Of a stretch of DNA of 48,919 nt, positions 1 through 6,552 are shown piece by piece. Source of the stretch: Candidatus Saccharimonadota bacterium (lineage in GTDB: Bacteria > Patescibacteriota > Saccharimonadia > Saccharimonadales > Saccharimonadaceae); assembly GCA_017514665.1 (NCBI GenBank), contig JAFWIX010000006.1:1-48919 (forward strand). Direction: 5' to 3'. Each line of letters starts with the position of its first letter. The first letter of the stretch is position 1. The translations under genes were made by a program, and so were the position numbers. Below the pieces are notes generated by a model. The model did no database searches. It saw nothing but the letters and a program-made list of their open reading frames with translations, and had not been told where the DNA came from.

Positions 1-292
1 CGTGAGACAGTTCGGTTTATATCCGGCATGATCGTTAGGAATCTTGAGGAGAGCTGTCTCTAGTACGAGAGGACCGAGATGGACGAACCTCTAGTGTATC
101 GGTTGTGGCCACCTGCTGCATTGCCGAGTAGCTATGTTCGGAAGAGATAAGCGCTGAAAGCATATTAAGCGCGAAGCCCACTCCAAGATAAGGATTCCCC
201 ATGAGATCCCAGAAAGATTATCTGGTTGATAGGTGCAAGGTGGAAGCGTGGTAACACGTGGAGCCAAAGCATACTAATGATCCATTGCCTTT
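1..292 (+). rRNA. rrl: 23S ribosomal RNA, 3' end (partial)
   Basis: The window opens inside the 23S gene. The sarcin-ricin loop AGTACGAGAGGACC is at 62-75, followed by the conserved GGAAGAGATAAGCGCTGAAAG stretch near 140-160 and the final ACTAATGATCCATTGCC near 273-289. The 3' boundary is estimated from alignment by eye with the E. coli end and may be off by a few bases. Everything 5' of domain VI lies outside the window. Confidence 0.95.
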
Positions 293-389
293 TTACGTCT
301 TGTACATAGCTAGCAACCGACGCTCGATTGATGCGTCGCCACTTAAAATCTTTGGTGCTAAATGGACATCAATAGGCTTTCAGGGGCTT
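293..389 (+). other. 23S-5S internal transcribed spacer
   Basis: About 97 bases separate the 23S end from the 5S start. I see no tRNA and no ORF with a ribosome binding site here. It is presumably removed during rRNA processing. Confidence 0.7.
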
Positions 390-498
390 GTTTGGTGCCC
401 ATACCGCTAGGGAAATACCTGTTACCATTCCGAACACAGAAGTCAAGCCTAGTAGGGGCGATTATACTGCTCTGCGGGAAACTAGCAAGGCGCCAAGT
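390..498 (+). rRNA. rrf: 5S ribosomal RNA
   Basis: The conserved 5S core ACCATTCCGAACACAGAAGT is at about 423-442, and the ends pair (TTTGGTGCC near 391-399 with GGCGCCAAG at 489-497). The length of about 109 nt is slightly below the usual 115-120. Ends are set from the terminal helix. It lies in the standard 23S-5S order and is followed at once by a strong terminator. Two small ORFs predicted over it are artefacts. Confidence 0.93.
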
Positions 499-502
499 TA
501 CG

Positions 503-532
503 AAAAATCCACCCTTCACGGGGTGGATTTTT
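503..532 (+). terminator. rrn operon intrinsic terminator
   Basis: A perfect 12-bp stem AAAAATCCACCC / GGGTGGATTTTT with loop TTCACG starts 4 nt after the 5S rRNA. The arms contain the A and T runs, so it could also act on the other strand. Confidence 0.9.
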
Positions 533-540
533 CAATGCAA

Positions 541-565
541 AAACCCCGCTTAAAAAGCGAGGTTT
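541..565 (-). terminator. ahcY intrinsic terminator
   Basis: Read on the minus strand, the stem AAACC-(mismatch)-CGCT with its complement is followed by TTTTT (complement of 539-543). It lies 11 nt beyond the ahcY stop codon, back to back with the rrn terminator. Confidence 0.8.
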
Positions 566-575
566 CTATGGATTG

Positions 576-1841
576 TTAGAATCCATTCTCGAGGTATTTT
601 TTTTGTGCCTCAGTGAGGCTATCTATGGTGATATTTTGTGATTTTAGGGCGATATTTGCCACTTTTTCGTCAATATACTTCGGCACGGAATACACTTCAG
701 GTGGAATGCAATGTTCAAGTGTATCAGGGGCAATCCACTTAGCAATATCAAGCGCACAGAGCAATTGTATGCTAAAACTCATATCCATAATTTCTGCAGC
801 GTGGCCATCGGCAGCTGCCAGATTTACCAAACGCCCTTCAGCTAGCAAATAAACAGTTTCGCCACTGTATTTGAGATGATATGCCTCAATGTTTTGGCGC
901 GCTTGGTAATGTTCCGTAGCGAAAAATTTTAATGCTCCTACATCGATTTCGACGTCAAAATGGCCAGCATTAGCCAAGACTGCTCCGTCCTTCATTACTC
1001 TGAGGTGTTGCCAGATGATTACGTCTCGGCAACCAGTGGCAGTGATAAAAATATCACCAAGTTTAGCCGCTTCGTTCATTGTCATCACTCGAAAACCATC
1101 CATATTAGCTTTCAGAGCTTTGATTGGGTCAATTTCAGTGACGATGACTTTAGCACCAAGACCGCGCAAGCGTTCTGCAATACCACTGCCGCAATCACCA
1201 TAACCCGCCACCACCGCAGTTTTTCCAGCGACAATCAGGTTAGTTGTGCGAAGGATGCCATCCAAGGCAGATTGTCCCGTCCCATAATGATTGTCAAACA
1301 AATGTTTGCAATCTGCATGATTTACATCATACATTGGGAACAACAATCTCCCGCTGTTGGCAAGTCCTTTTAGCCGATGTACGCCGGTAGTGGTTTCTTC
1401 ACAACCGCCAATTAGTCTATCGCCGTATTCACAGCAATCGCCGTGAAGTAATTCCACCAAATCACCACCATCATCAATTATAATTTGTGGATGATGCGAG
1501 AGCGCCTCTTTCAAGAAGCCCCAGTACTCGTCCTCATCACAATCGTGTTTGGCATAAACCGTAACTGATGGGGTTTCACCTAAAGCTGCAGCGACATCGT
1601 CCTGTGTAGACAACGGATTACAACCAGTGGCGTAAACCGTCGCCCCCAATTTAGCTAAAGCTTGTACCAAATAGGCGGTTTTAGCCTCCAGATGTACCGA
1701 AGTCACAATTACATAGCCCTCTAGGGGTTGTGCAGATTGGTACTCCTTTATCAGCTCATTAATAATGGGCATGTGTTTACTAGCCCAATTTATTTTGCGC
1801 TGTCCACTTTCAAGTAATTCCTTATTAATATTTGACATCAT
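576..1841 (-). CDS. ahcY: Adenosylhomocysteinase (SAH hydrolase)
   Basis: Cytosolic enzyme that splits S-adenosylhomocysteine into adenosine and homocysteine, relieving product inhibition of methyltransferases. The 421-residue protein has the substrate-domain motif EETTTGVHRL (149-158) and the NAD-binding loop GYGDCGSG (213-220). The length fits the short bacterial/archaeal form. The C-terminus ends in KKYLENGF rather than the usual Lys...Tyr tail that reaches into the neighbouring subunit. The start is the first of two tandem ATGs, behind a strong GGGAGGTGAA site. It is a single-gene unit with its own promoter and terminator. No methionine-cycle partner is visible in the window. Identification is firm from the motifs and full-length similarity. 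Confidence 0.95.
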   Translation of the reverse strand: MMSNINKELLESGQRKINWASKHMPIINELIKEYQSAQPLEGYVIVTSVHLEAKTAYLVQALAKLGATVYATGCNPLSTQDDVAAALGETPSVTVYAKHDCDEDEYWGFLKEALSHHPQIIIDDGGDLVELLHGDCCEYGDRLIGGCEETTTGVHRLKGLANSGRLLFPMYDVNHADCKHLFDNHYGTGQSALDGILRTTNLIVAGKTAVVAGYGDCGSGIAERLRGLGAKVIVTEIDPIKALKANMDGFRVMTMNEAAKLGDIFITATGCRDVIIWQHLRVMKDGAVLANAGHFDVEIDVGALKFFATEHYQARQNIEAYHLKYSGETVYLLAEGRLVNLAAADGHAAEIMDMSFSIQLLCALDIAKWIAPDTLEHCIPPEVYSVPKYIDEKVANIALKSQNITIDSLTEAQKKYLENGF

Positions 1842-1879
1842 TTCACCTCCCTGTCAAAAAATGTAAAAGTACAAAATAA

Positions 1880-1905
1880 AATCTAGATACCTCGACTCCT
1901 AGATT
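1880..1905 (-). other. 5' hairpin at the start of the ahcY leader
   Basis: The perfect 7-bp inverted repeat AATCTAG (1880-1886) / CTAGATT (1899-1905) with a 12-nt loop sits at the predicted 5' end of the ahcY transcript. In the minus-strand RNA it is followed by a U-rich stretch. It may stabilise the mRNA 5' end or act as a regulatory element. I do not recognise it as a known SAH riboswitch. Confidence 0.45.
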
Positions 1906-1911
1906 AGTCAT

Positions 1912-1917
1912 ATTATA
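1912..1917 (-). promoter_or_regulatory. ahcY -10 box (TGTTATAAT on minus strand)
   Basis: An extended -10 box of the type seen throughout the window. Expected transcription start is near 1905, giving a leader of about 65 nt that begins with the hairpin at 1880-1905. Confidence 0.6.
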
Positions 1918-1946
1918 ACATTTTTTGATGGTTTTGGCGAGATTCA

Positions 1947-1975
1947 TTGACTTTTTGGAGCATCTGTGCTACAAT
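1947..1975 (+). promoter_or_regulatory. nusA promoter (TTGACT-17-TACAAT)
   Basis: -35 TTGACT at 1947-1952, a 17-nt spacer, and extended -10 TGC-TACAAT at 1967-1975. This is one of the few promoters here with a good -35 box. Confidence 0.75.
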
Positions 1976-1993
1976 AAGAGTATACAGATATTG

Positions 1994-2020
1994 GCCGGCC
2001 CGAAGAGGGACGGCGTTTTT
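1994..2020 (+). terminator. Terminator-like hairpin in the nusA leader (possible attenuator)
   Basis: GCCG-G-CCC / GGG-A-CGGC (1994-2001 with 2007-2014), loop GAAGA, is followed by five T residues at 2016-2020. It lies between the predicted transcription start (about 1982) and the nusA ribosome binding site. The following palindrome TTTTTAATTAAAAA (2016-2029) could compete with it or mask the AAGGAG site. Confidence 0.55.
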
Positions 2021-2038
2021 AATTAAAAAGGAGTGTAT

Positions 2039-3169
2039 ATGGAAGGCTTAGACCTCAAACAAATGACCCAAATGGTCAAAATCATCGCCGAAGAGAAAAA
2101 TCTCCCCGAGGAGACAGTTTTAGACATCATTCAAATGGCTATTGCCGCCGCTTGGCGTCGCGATAATGGCGAAAAAGATATGGATGTGCGCGCCGTTCTT
2201 AATATTAATAACGGTACCGCCGAAGTTTTTGTTAGCCGCGAAGTGATCGAAGATGACGTTGCTTTTAACCCTGCTACCGAAATTCCGCTCAAAGAAGCCA
2301 AAAAGCAGAAAAAATCCGCCAAAATTGGTGACAAAATCGAAGAAAAACACCCTGTTGAGAAGTTTGGTCGTGTTGCTGCTCAGACCGCCAAACAAGTTGT
2401 CATCCAACGTCTGCGCGAATCTGAACGCAACGTCGTTTTGGCCGAGTTTGAAGATAAAATCGGTACTGTCATGACCGGCGTAATCACTCGCGTTGAACCA
2501 CGTCTTGTACGCATCGATCTTGGCAAGGCCAACGGCATCATGCCTCGTTCTGAGCAAATCGAGGGCGAATACTACTCCGTCGGTGAGCGTATCAAGGTTT
2601 ATATTAAAGACATTGAACGCAACGATTCCAAGGCCCAACTCTTGCTTTCGCGTGGTAATGCTGAATTCATCGAATATCTTTTCCGCCAAGAAGTGCCCGA
2701 ACTCGAAAACGGCTCAGTGGAAATCCGCAGCATTGCTCGTGAAGCTGGTCGTCGCACCAAGATTGCTGTAATGTCTACCGCGCCCGGCGTTGATCCGGTC
2801 GGCACTTTTGTTGGTGGTCGCGGCATTCGCGTCCAAGCTGTGATGAACGAAATTGGCGATCGCGAAAAAATCGATATCATCAACTGGAGCGATAATGCTT
2901 CTGAGTATATCCGAGAAGCCCTCTCGCCTGCCGAAATCGCCAAAGTTGAGATTAAAGATAAGCAAGCCAAAGTCTCAGTCACTGAAGATCAGCAATCTAT
3001 TGCCATTGGCAAACAAGGCCAAAACGTTCGTCTCGCTTCTAAATTGACTGGCTATGACATTGATATTGAAGTTATCAAATCCGCGCCTAAGAAAAAGAAA
3101 CAAAACGTCGAAGATTCTCTACTTTCGGCTATCGAAGAAGCCTCAGAAGAAGCTACAGAAGAGAAATAA
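2039..3169 (+). CDS. nusA: Transcription termination/antitermination factor NusA
   Basis: Binds RNA polymerase and nascent RNA and modulates pausing, termination and antitermination. Domain order: N-terminal RNAP-binding region (about 1-130), S1 domain (about 137-200, from GTVMTGVITRVEPRLVRIDL), KH1 (about 230-290, GTFVGGRGIRVQAV) and KH2 (about 300-350, QQSIAIGKQGQNVRLASKL), then a short acidic tail. There are no C-terminal acidic repeats as in E. coli, which is normal for compact bacterial NusA. I start at ATG 2039 (376 aa), since AAGGAG at 2028-2032 is 6 nt upstream. A GTG two codons earlier overlaps that site. The usual rimP and infB neighbours are missing here. Its stop abuts the convergent ruvC stop with no gap. 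Confidence 0.95.
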   Translation: MEGLDLKQMTQMVKIIAEEKNLPEETVLDIIQMAIAAAWRRDNGEKDMDVRAVLNINNGTAEVFVSREVIEDDVAFNPATEIPLKEAKKQKKSAKIGDKIEEKHPVEKFGRVAAQTAKQVVIQRLRESERNVVLAEFEDKIGTVMTGVITRVEPRLVRIDLGKANGIMPRSEQIEGEYYSVGERIKVYIKDIERNDSKAQLLLSRGNAEFIEYLFRQEVPELENGSVEIRSIAREAGRRTKIAVMSTAPGVDPVGTFVGGRGIRVQAVMNEIGDREKIDIINWSDNASEYIREALSPAEIAKVEIKDKQAKVSVTEDQQSIAIGKQGQNVRLASKLTGYDIDIEVIKSAPKKKKQNVEDSLLSAIEEASEEATEEK

Positions 3170-3628
3170 TTAGCGTTTCATTAAATCATGGGTGATTGCC
3201 GCGGCCAAAGCGTCCGCGGCATCATCTGGTTTGGGGATATTTTTTAATTTCAAATGCAAACGTACCATTTCTTGCATCTGTTTCTTGTTGGCATTGCCAT
3301 AGCCAGTCAGAGTCTTTTTAATTTCATTGGGTGTATATTCAAAAATCGGCAATTTGTTTTGCTCCGCCACCAAGAGCACTATGCCGCGCGCTTCGGCTAC
3401 CGATATGCCAGTGGTGATATTTTTGCTAAAAAACAATTTTTCTACCGATACCACATCTGGTTTAGTTTCTTTAAAGACTTCGTGCAGGGAATCGTAAAGT
3501 TCTTTCAATCTTCCTGGTAAAGGTGTATTAATCGGCGTCGTCACCACGCCATAATCTAGTAATTTTGTGCCTTCAATCAGTCCAAATCCGCAAATGCCAA
3601 TACCAGGGTCAATGCCTAAGATTTTCAT
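3170..3628 (-). CDS. ruvC: Holliday junction resolvase RuvC
   Basis: Dimeric endonuclease that resolves four-way DNA junctions in homologous recombination, working with RuvAB (ruvA is at 24612). The 152-residue protein has the RNase H-like acidic set: Asp7 (GIDPG), Glu63 (SVEKLFF), Asp136 and Asp139 (KPDDAADAL). The length is close to the usual 160-175. Its ATG overlaps the radA stop by 4 nt (ATGA), so translation is probably coupled to radA and no separate promoter is needed. Pairing of ruvC with radA gives a recombination-repair operon. Confidence 0.94.
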   Translation of the reverse strand: MKILGIDPGIGICGFGLIEGTKLLDYGVVTTPINTPLPGRLKELYDSLHEVFKETKPDVVSVEKLFFSKNITTGISVAEARGIVLLVAEQNKLPIFEYTPNEIKKTLTGYGNANKKQMQEMVRLHLKLKNIPKPDDAADALAAAITHDLMKR

Positions 3629-4983
3629 TTCACATATTTAATTAAAGTTTCGCGCAGGTCTTTGACTGGAGTAATGAAATTGTTTTTGTCAGCATTGGTG
3701 CGGGGCGCAATAGCGTGCTTGAAGCCGAGTTTTTTCGCTTCAGCCACGCGTTGGTCGGCGCGAAACGCCGAGCGTACTTCGCCGCCCAAGCCCACTTCAC
3801 CAAACACTACGTATTCTTCTGATAATTTGCGGCCTGCCGAAGCCGAAGCAATCGCCAAGCACACTGCAAGATCAGCCGCAGAATCATTCAATTTCAATCC
3901 ACCTACTACATTAATAAATACGTCTTTGTCATTTAATTTCAGTTTTGTGCGTCGTTCAATTACTGCAATTAACAGATTTAAGCGATTCAAATCAAATCCA
4001 CTTGCTGTGCGCTTTGGGTAACCAAAATTCGATGGCGTCACCAAGGCTTGAATTTCTACCAAAATCGGCCTCGCTCCTTCTAGGGTAGCCAAAATAATCG
4101 AACCGTCGGTGTTTTGTCTTTCTGCTAGTAATGCGGCTGAAGGATTTTGCACTTCCTTTAGACCTTTGTCGCTCATTTCAAAAATCGCTACTTCATTGGT
4201 ACCACCAAAGCGGTTCTTGACCGCGCGTACTGTCTTAAATCCGCCGTACCTATCGCCTTCAAAATTCAATACCACATCTACCAAGTGCTCTAGCACTTTT
4301 GGTCCTGCCAAAGTGCCTTCTTTGGTCACATGCCCTACAATGACTACCGCAGTATCAGTAGCTTTGGCGGCGCGGATAATCAAATTACCACAATTTGTCA
4401 CCTGTGACACTGTGCCAGGTGCCGAAGTAATTTCGGCGAGCGACAACGTTTGAATAGAGTCCACTATTACGAGATCAAATTCAGCCGATTCAATGGTTTT
4501 GGCGATGTCGTTGCCAGAGGTCGAACTTGCAAAACACAAATTATCCGAATTCGCGCCCAAGCGCTTGGCGCGCAACTTGACCTGCCCAGCTGATTCCTCG
4601 CCCGAAATATATAAAACCTTGCGCGTCTTGGCGATTTCGGCACAAATTTGCATCAGTATCGTCGACTTGCCAATGCCCGGCTGTCCCGACAGTAACGATA
4701 CCGAGCCAAGTAATATCCCGCCACCCAGCACCATGTTCAAATCTTTAAATTCAGTTTTTAAGCGCTCTTTGACGTCGCTTGGTTCAATCTTTTTAATGCT
4801 TTCGTAAGCTAATTTCTTGCCGCTGGCTTGACCCTTGGCAAGCGCGGATTTTTTCTCTGCTTCTGGCATCACCGCTTGCTCCACTAGAGTATTCCACTCG
4901 CCACAATTGCTGCATTTGCCAGCCCATTTTGTAAAGCTCGCTCCACATTGTTGACACACAAATTGCGTTTTGCCTTTTACCAT
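3625..4983 (-). CDS. radA: DNA repair protein RadA (Sms)
   Basis: A RecA-like ATPase that processes recombination intermediates and promotes branch migration. The 452-residue protein has an N-terminal four-cysteine zinc finger (C10, C13, C24, C27), Walker A GQPGIGKST (100-108), the family signature KNRFG in the middle, and a C-terminal Lon-protease-like domain. Full length compared with E. coli RadA (460 aa). It is the first gene of the radA-ruvC operon. A TATAAT box ends exactly 6 nt before the ATG, so the mRNA is predicted to be leaderless. There is no Shine-Dalgarno. Confidence 0.95.
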   Translation of the reverse strand: MVKGKTQFVCQQCGASFTKWAGKCSNCGEWNTLVEQAVMPEAEKKSALAKGQASGKKLAYESIKKIEPSDVKERLKTEFKDLNMVLGGGILLGSVSLLSGQPGIGKSTILMQICAEIAKTRKVLYISGEESAGQVKLRAKRLGANSDNLCFASSTSGNDIAKTIESAEFDLVIVDSIQTLSLAEITSAPGTVSQVTNCGNLIIRAAKATDTAVVIVGHVTKEGTLAGPKVLEHLVDVVLNFEGDRYGGFKTVRAVKNRFGGTNEVAIFEMSDKGLKEVQNPSAALLAERQNTDGSIILATLEGARPILVEIQALVTPSNFGYPKRTASGFDLNRLNLLIAVIERRTKLKLNDKDVFINVVGGLKLNDSAADLAVCLAIASASAGRKLSEEYVVFGEVGLGGEVRSAFRADQRVAEAKKLGFKHAIAPRTNADKNNFITPVKDLRETLIKYVK

Positions 4984-4989
4984 ACTTCC

Positions 4990-4995
4990 ATTATA
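4990..4995 (-). promoter_or_regulatory. radA extended -10 box, leaderless geometry
   Basis: On the minus strand TGA-TATAAT, then 6 nt, then the radA ATG at 4983. Expected +1 is the A of the start codon. Confidence 0.7.
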
Positions 4996-5049
4996 TCACC
5001 TCTAGGCGAGAAGTTTGCAAAGTTATTGCTAAAAGGATTGTAGTTGTGC

Positions 5050-5055
5050 TAAAAT
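5050..5055 (+). promoter_or_regulatory. -10 box of the first FISUMP gene, leaderless geometry
   Basis: TGC-TAAAAT, 6 nt, ATG at 5062. Divergent from the radA promoter, with only 54 nt between the two -10 boxes. Confidence 0.65.
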
Positions 5056-5061
5056 ATAAGC

Positions 5062-6483
5062 ATGAACAAAATCATAGGAACAGGTTCTGTTTTGACAGCA
5101 TTTGTTTTTATGGCACTTTTTTCTAGTGGAGTAGGGGTTTATGCCGATTCTTCTGCCAGCACCGACACTGAAGTTCAGTTAAACGTAGACACAGTCATTA
5201 ACATTTCTACACCAGACACTACTACCATTAACTGTGCTAGTCTTAATACTCTATGTACTGCTAATACTACTATTACTGTCGGTACTAATAATATTACTGG
5301 CTATACTTTGCAGTTAAATGCCACTTCTGGTTATTCTAATAGTCTTACCAATGCTGCTACTAGTGAAACTATTCCTACTTTGAGTGGAGCTTATGCTTCT
5401 GGTTCTTTTCCTACTAACTATTGGGGCTATACTGGTGGTTTAGATAAATCAGGAGAAACTGGTGGGTTAAACTGTTCTGCTAACTATTGTCCTATTCTAG
5501 CTTATCAATCTGATGATTCTAATTACACCCCTAATCATGCTATTAAAGTCACCGATGCTCCAGCTACTGCTTCTAATACTACCATTACCTTTGGTGCTAA
5601 AGCTGATATTACTAAGCCTTCGGGGACTTATACCACTTCTGTGACTTTTACGGCGATAACAAACTATGCTCCGCATTCCATTATTAATGGTATGTATATG
5701 CAAGATATCAACCCAGGAGATTGTGCTGCTACGCCGCTTTATTCAGTCTCTAACACTGCTTATACTGCGGTAGACGCCCGCGACAACGAAGAATACATAA
5801 TAGCCAGGCTCGCAGACGGCAACTGTTGGATGCTAGACAATATGAGGCTAGACCTTACCGACTCCACTGTTCTTAACTCTCTTACTACTGATAATACCAA
5901 CGCAGACTCCGCTTCCCTCACTGGCCTAAAGACTGGCAACCGTTCTGCTGGAAACAGATACGCTAGTAGCGGTTTCGAAATCTGGGATTCTAACCACACC
6001 ACAAACCAATATTATCGAGCCAAAGCTAATGCTGATTACAAGAATACTACTACCACTAGCTATGGTGCTGGCAGTGGCAAAATTGGCGTCTATTACAACT
6101 ACTGTGCCGCCTCGGCCGGTAACTATTGCTATAATTCTGTCGCCGGCATAGATGACACTAGTACTCTCCAGGATGCTCAATATGACATCTGCCCTAAGAA
6201 TTGGCGAATACCTACTTCCACCGCCGATGGAGAATATCAGGCTCTCTATGTTGCTTATTCTTCAAATGCCACTGATTTTAAAACCGCTCTGTCTACGCCG
6301 CTCTCTGGCTACTTCAACAGCGGCTCGGCGAGTAATCAGGGTAGCCGCGGCACCTTCTGGTCTTCTACTTGGGAAGATGCCAATAGTATGAAACACCTCA
6401 CCGTCGGTAGTTTTGTCAGTCCATCCAGTAGTAGCAGTCGTGGATTCGGCTACTCGGTTAGATGTCTAATTCCCAGCACTTAA
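5062..6483 (+). CDS. Secreted FISUMP-domain surface protein (paralogue 1)
   Basis: 473 residues. Signal peptide about 1-28 (hydrophobic core, cleavage likely after VGVYA). Next comes a beta-rich module (about 35-215) with the recurring motifs NNITGYTLQLNAT, YWGYTGGL and ITFGAKADITKPSGTY. The C-terminal part (about 235-473) matches the Fibrobacter succinogenes major paralogous (FISUMP, C-type-lectin-like) domain: LADGNCWMLDNMRL, ICPKNWRIPT, FWSSTWED, YSVRCLIP. There is no C-terminal anchor, so it is either released or held by other means. Paralogues follow at 8503, 9817 and 47855. Function is unknown; surface binding or host contact is an inference. The N-terminal half uses mostly ACT/GCT/TCT codons, unlike neighbouring housekeeping genes. 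Confidence 0.85.
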   Translation: MNKIIGTGSVLTAFVFMALFSSGVGVYADSSASTDTEVQLNVDTVINISTPDTTTINCASLNTLCTANTTITVGTNNITGYTLQLNATSGYSNSLTNAATSETIPTLSGAYASGSFPTNYWGYTGGLDKSGETGGLNCSANYCPILAYQSDDSNYTPNHAIKVTDAPATASNTTITFGAKADITKPSGTYTTSVTFTAITNYAPHSIINGMYMQDINPGDCAATPLYSVSNTAYTAVDARDNEEYIIARLADGNCWMLDNMRLDLTDSTVLNSLTTDNTNADSASLTGLKTGNRSAGNRYASSGFEIWDSNHTTNQYYRAKANADYKNTTTTSYGAGSGKIGVYYNYCAASAGNYCYNSVAGIDDTSTLQDAQYDICPKNWRIPTSTADGEYQALYVAYSSNATDFKTALSTPLSGYFNSGSASNQGSRGTFWSSTWEDANSMKHLTVGSFVSPSSSSSRGFGYSVRCLIPST

Positions 6484-6540
6484 AATTCCCCAATAAATCA
6501 AGTTAGCGTTTGCATCCCACACCCCATAGTACTTTTATGG

Positions 6541-6546
6541 TATAAT
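6541..6546 (+). promoter_or_regulatory. alaS extended -10 box, leaderless geometry
   Basis: TGG-TATAAT, then TACCCT, then the alaS ATG at 6553. No -35 and no ribosome binding site are visible. Confidence 0.7.
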
Positions 6547-6552
6547 TACCCT

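Noticed and set aside
362-579. Two 63-residue ORFs over the 5S rRNA and rrn terminator
   Set aside because: They lie on a structural RNA gene, lack ribosome binding sites and resemble no protein.
2120-2982. Several long minus-strand ORFs opposite nusA (and similar ones opposite alaS, gpmI and ychF)
   Set aside because: They are shadows caused by codon bias of the real genes, with no promoter, ribosome binding site or recognisable domain.
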